Assembly (NCBI GenBank): GCA_051251645.1
Contig: JBPOEY010000005.1
Coordinates: 3,801 to 67,800 of the forward strand
Origin: Litorimonas sp051251645
GTDB lineage: Bacteria > Pseudomonadota > Alphaproteobacteria > Caulobacterales > Maricaulaceae
Length of the DNA: 64,000 bases
Direction: 5' to 3'
A program made the translations under genes and the position numbers. Every line of letters starts with the position of its first letter. Position 1 is the stretch's first letter. Shown here piece by piece: positions 63,294-64,000 of this stretch. The notes beneath the pieces were generated by a model. The model did not search any database. It saw nothing but the letters and a program-made list of their open reading frames with translations, and was not told the DNA's origin.

Positions 63294-63923
63294 ACTTACG
63301 ATGCCGAAGGGCTGAATTGGCGTGGCCGTGTGTGAGTGTCTATTCCTTGCCGCTTCGTCCGGACCCCTACCGAGGAGATCCGGTGAACAACGCGGTCGAA
63401 AACCTTCTCCCAGACACGCCGCTGGGCCGCCGAAATGTCGCAGAATGTCTTGGTGCGGGTGGGACTGATGCATTCTCTTTGCTCGATATGGTGGGGCGGG
63501 ATTGCGTCGGGGCGGATCAGTTTCTCACAGACGGGGGGGCTTGGCGAAGTGGGATAGGTTGACGGCGACGTTTTGGGCGAGGCTGAAACTACTAAGACTC
63601 TCAAGTAATTGCGCGACAATCCCCTAGGTTTAAATCCGGAGGAGAATTTTCGTCTGTCCATTGCTGTGATGCAGGGTAAAACGGCACTTCTCAAAATTGA
63701 AGGGCGCTGGCATTGATCGATCGGCTCCACGGCACCCCCACTTTCTTTAGCCCGCTATGAGCATGCTTCCAGATGAAATGGACATAACAGAGAATATACA
63801 GGACGAGTTCGTCTGTTTGAAACTCTGTAAAGCACTAAGGTCTGATGTCGCTGAGGCTGAAATTGCTTACCTTGAAGATTAGCTTATTCTAAGCGAGACT
63901 CGGTTTGACCGCCTTTGGACCGA
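63288..63923 (+). pseudogene. Decayed hipA-type toxin kinase gene
   Basis: Fragments in several plus-strand frames follow the HipA order: FTYDAEGLNW at about 63291, then SLPLRPDPYRGDPVNNAVE and NLLPD with GRDCVGADQFL (63337-63540), then FRLSIAVMQGKTALLKIEG (63648-63707), LHGTPTFF (63725), and MDITENIQDEFVCLKLCKA with VAEAEIAYLED (63778-63879), a stop, and LSETRFDRLWTDD up to 63923. At least four frame changes and two stops are needed, so it is dead. No hipB is visible. It abuts the integrase relic and the possible IS end. Confidence 0.8.
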
Positions 63924-64000
63924 TGACCTGCCCCTATGAGGTGGTCCGCCATTTAAGTTAGAGCTTGGCGGTTGTGGACGTCCTGTTGGACTTCCCGGAA
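63924..64000 (+). mobile_element. Possible left end of an IS3-family element
   Basis: From TGACCTGCCCC at 63924 the sequence stops matching HipA and continues with GGTGGTCCGCC and TTAAGTTAGAG, which resemble the terminal and upstream parts of IS3-family (IS407-like) elements as I remember them. The window ends before any transposase start, so this is tentative. Confidence 0.35.

Noticed and set aside
63296..63730. 144-codon minus-strand reading over the hipA relic
   Set aside because: HipA-like fragments on the plus strand explain this stretch; the minus reading has no family resemblance.

Overview
The window reads as a chromosomal segment of an alphaproteobacterium of the Caulobacterales/Maricaulales/Hyphomonadaceae kind. 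Support: a gcrA cell-cycle regulator with GANTC sites and a DnaA-box-like site upstream, two large TonB-dependent receptors with secreted peptidases, many predicted lipoproteins, and an initiator tRNA of alphaproteobacterial type. Species cannot be named from this sequence alone.

Layout. 0.1-0.2 kb: initiator tRNA-Met with a terminator. 0.3-3.7 kb: an AT-richer island that looks like a small RiPP (modified peptide) locus. It holds a 79-codon candidate precursor, an M29-aminopeptidase-like protein and a SAM methyltransferase on the minus strand, and divergently an HExxH protein resembling the 2-oxoglutarate-dependent peptide beta-hydroxylases, read from a promoter that predicts a leaderless mRNA. 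This is the best candidate for an undescribed system. 3.8-6.7 kb: RecD-like helicase, an endonuclease III-type gene cut by an in-frame stop, and argF. 6.7-12.4 kb: a reactive-sulfur locus (two YeeE/YedE half-transporters, a BigR/SqrR-type ArsR repressor with a perfect 14-bp inverted-repeat operator, persulfide dioxygenase, DUF442 protein, SulP transporter, YeiH-type exporter). 12.6-20.7 kb: gamma-glutamyltransferase, histidine kinase, gcrA, ABC-2 permease, argD, a methyltransferase, an EamA transporter and a DUF465 protein. 20.8-25.1 kb: Kdo synthesis (kdsA, kdsD, kdsB) with a histidine phosphatase, and a RibD-like protein with its two domains in inverted order. 25.3-27.9 kb: alanine dehydrogenase with a divergent Lrp regulator, then an ATP-grasp-like protein. 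27.9-31.7 kb: SbcC/SbcD-like (YhaN/YhaO-like) pair. 31.8-40.4 kb: S9 peptidase, TonB receptor, hybrid sensor kinase. 40.6-45.2 kb: mmsA and a glutathione-dependent formaldehyde oxidation operon (frmA, VOC protein, fghA) carrying an AT-rich unknown gene. 45.5-58.6 kb: a peptide/D-amino-acid catabolic block (DUF885 lipoprotein, LysR, TonB receptor, D-amino-acid dehydrogenase, M14 carboxypeptidase, D-aminoacylase, DAACS symporter, CapA). 58.7-60.7 kb: DEAD-box helicase. 61.3-64.0 kb: an AT-rich accessory end with a glycosyltransferase and FkbM methyltransferase, then decayed integrase and hipA genes and the possible edge of an IS3-family element.

How the parts work together. The sulfur locus is a self-contained, persulfide-regulated detoxification unit. 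The 47-58.6 kb operon couples outer-membrane uptake, three predicted lipoprotein hydrolases, an amino-acid symporter and a cytoplasmic D-amino-acid oxidising enzyme, which suggests growth on a D-residue-containing polymer such as poly-gamma-glutamate or peptidoglycan-type peptides. All functions are assigned by reading motifs by eye; no database search was run.
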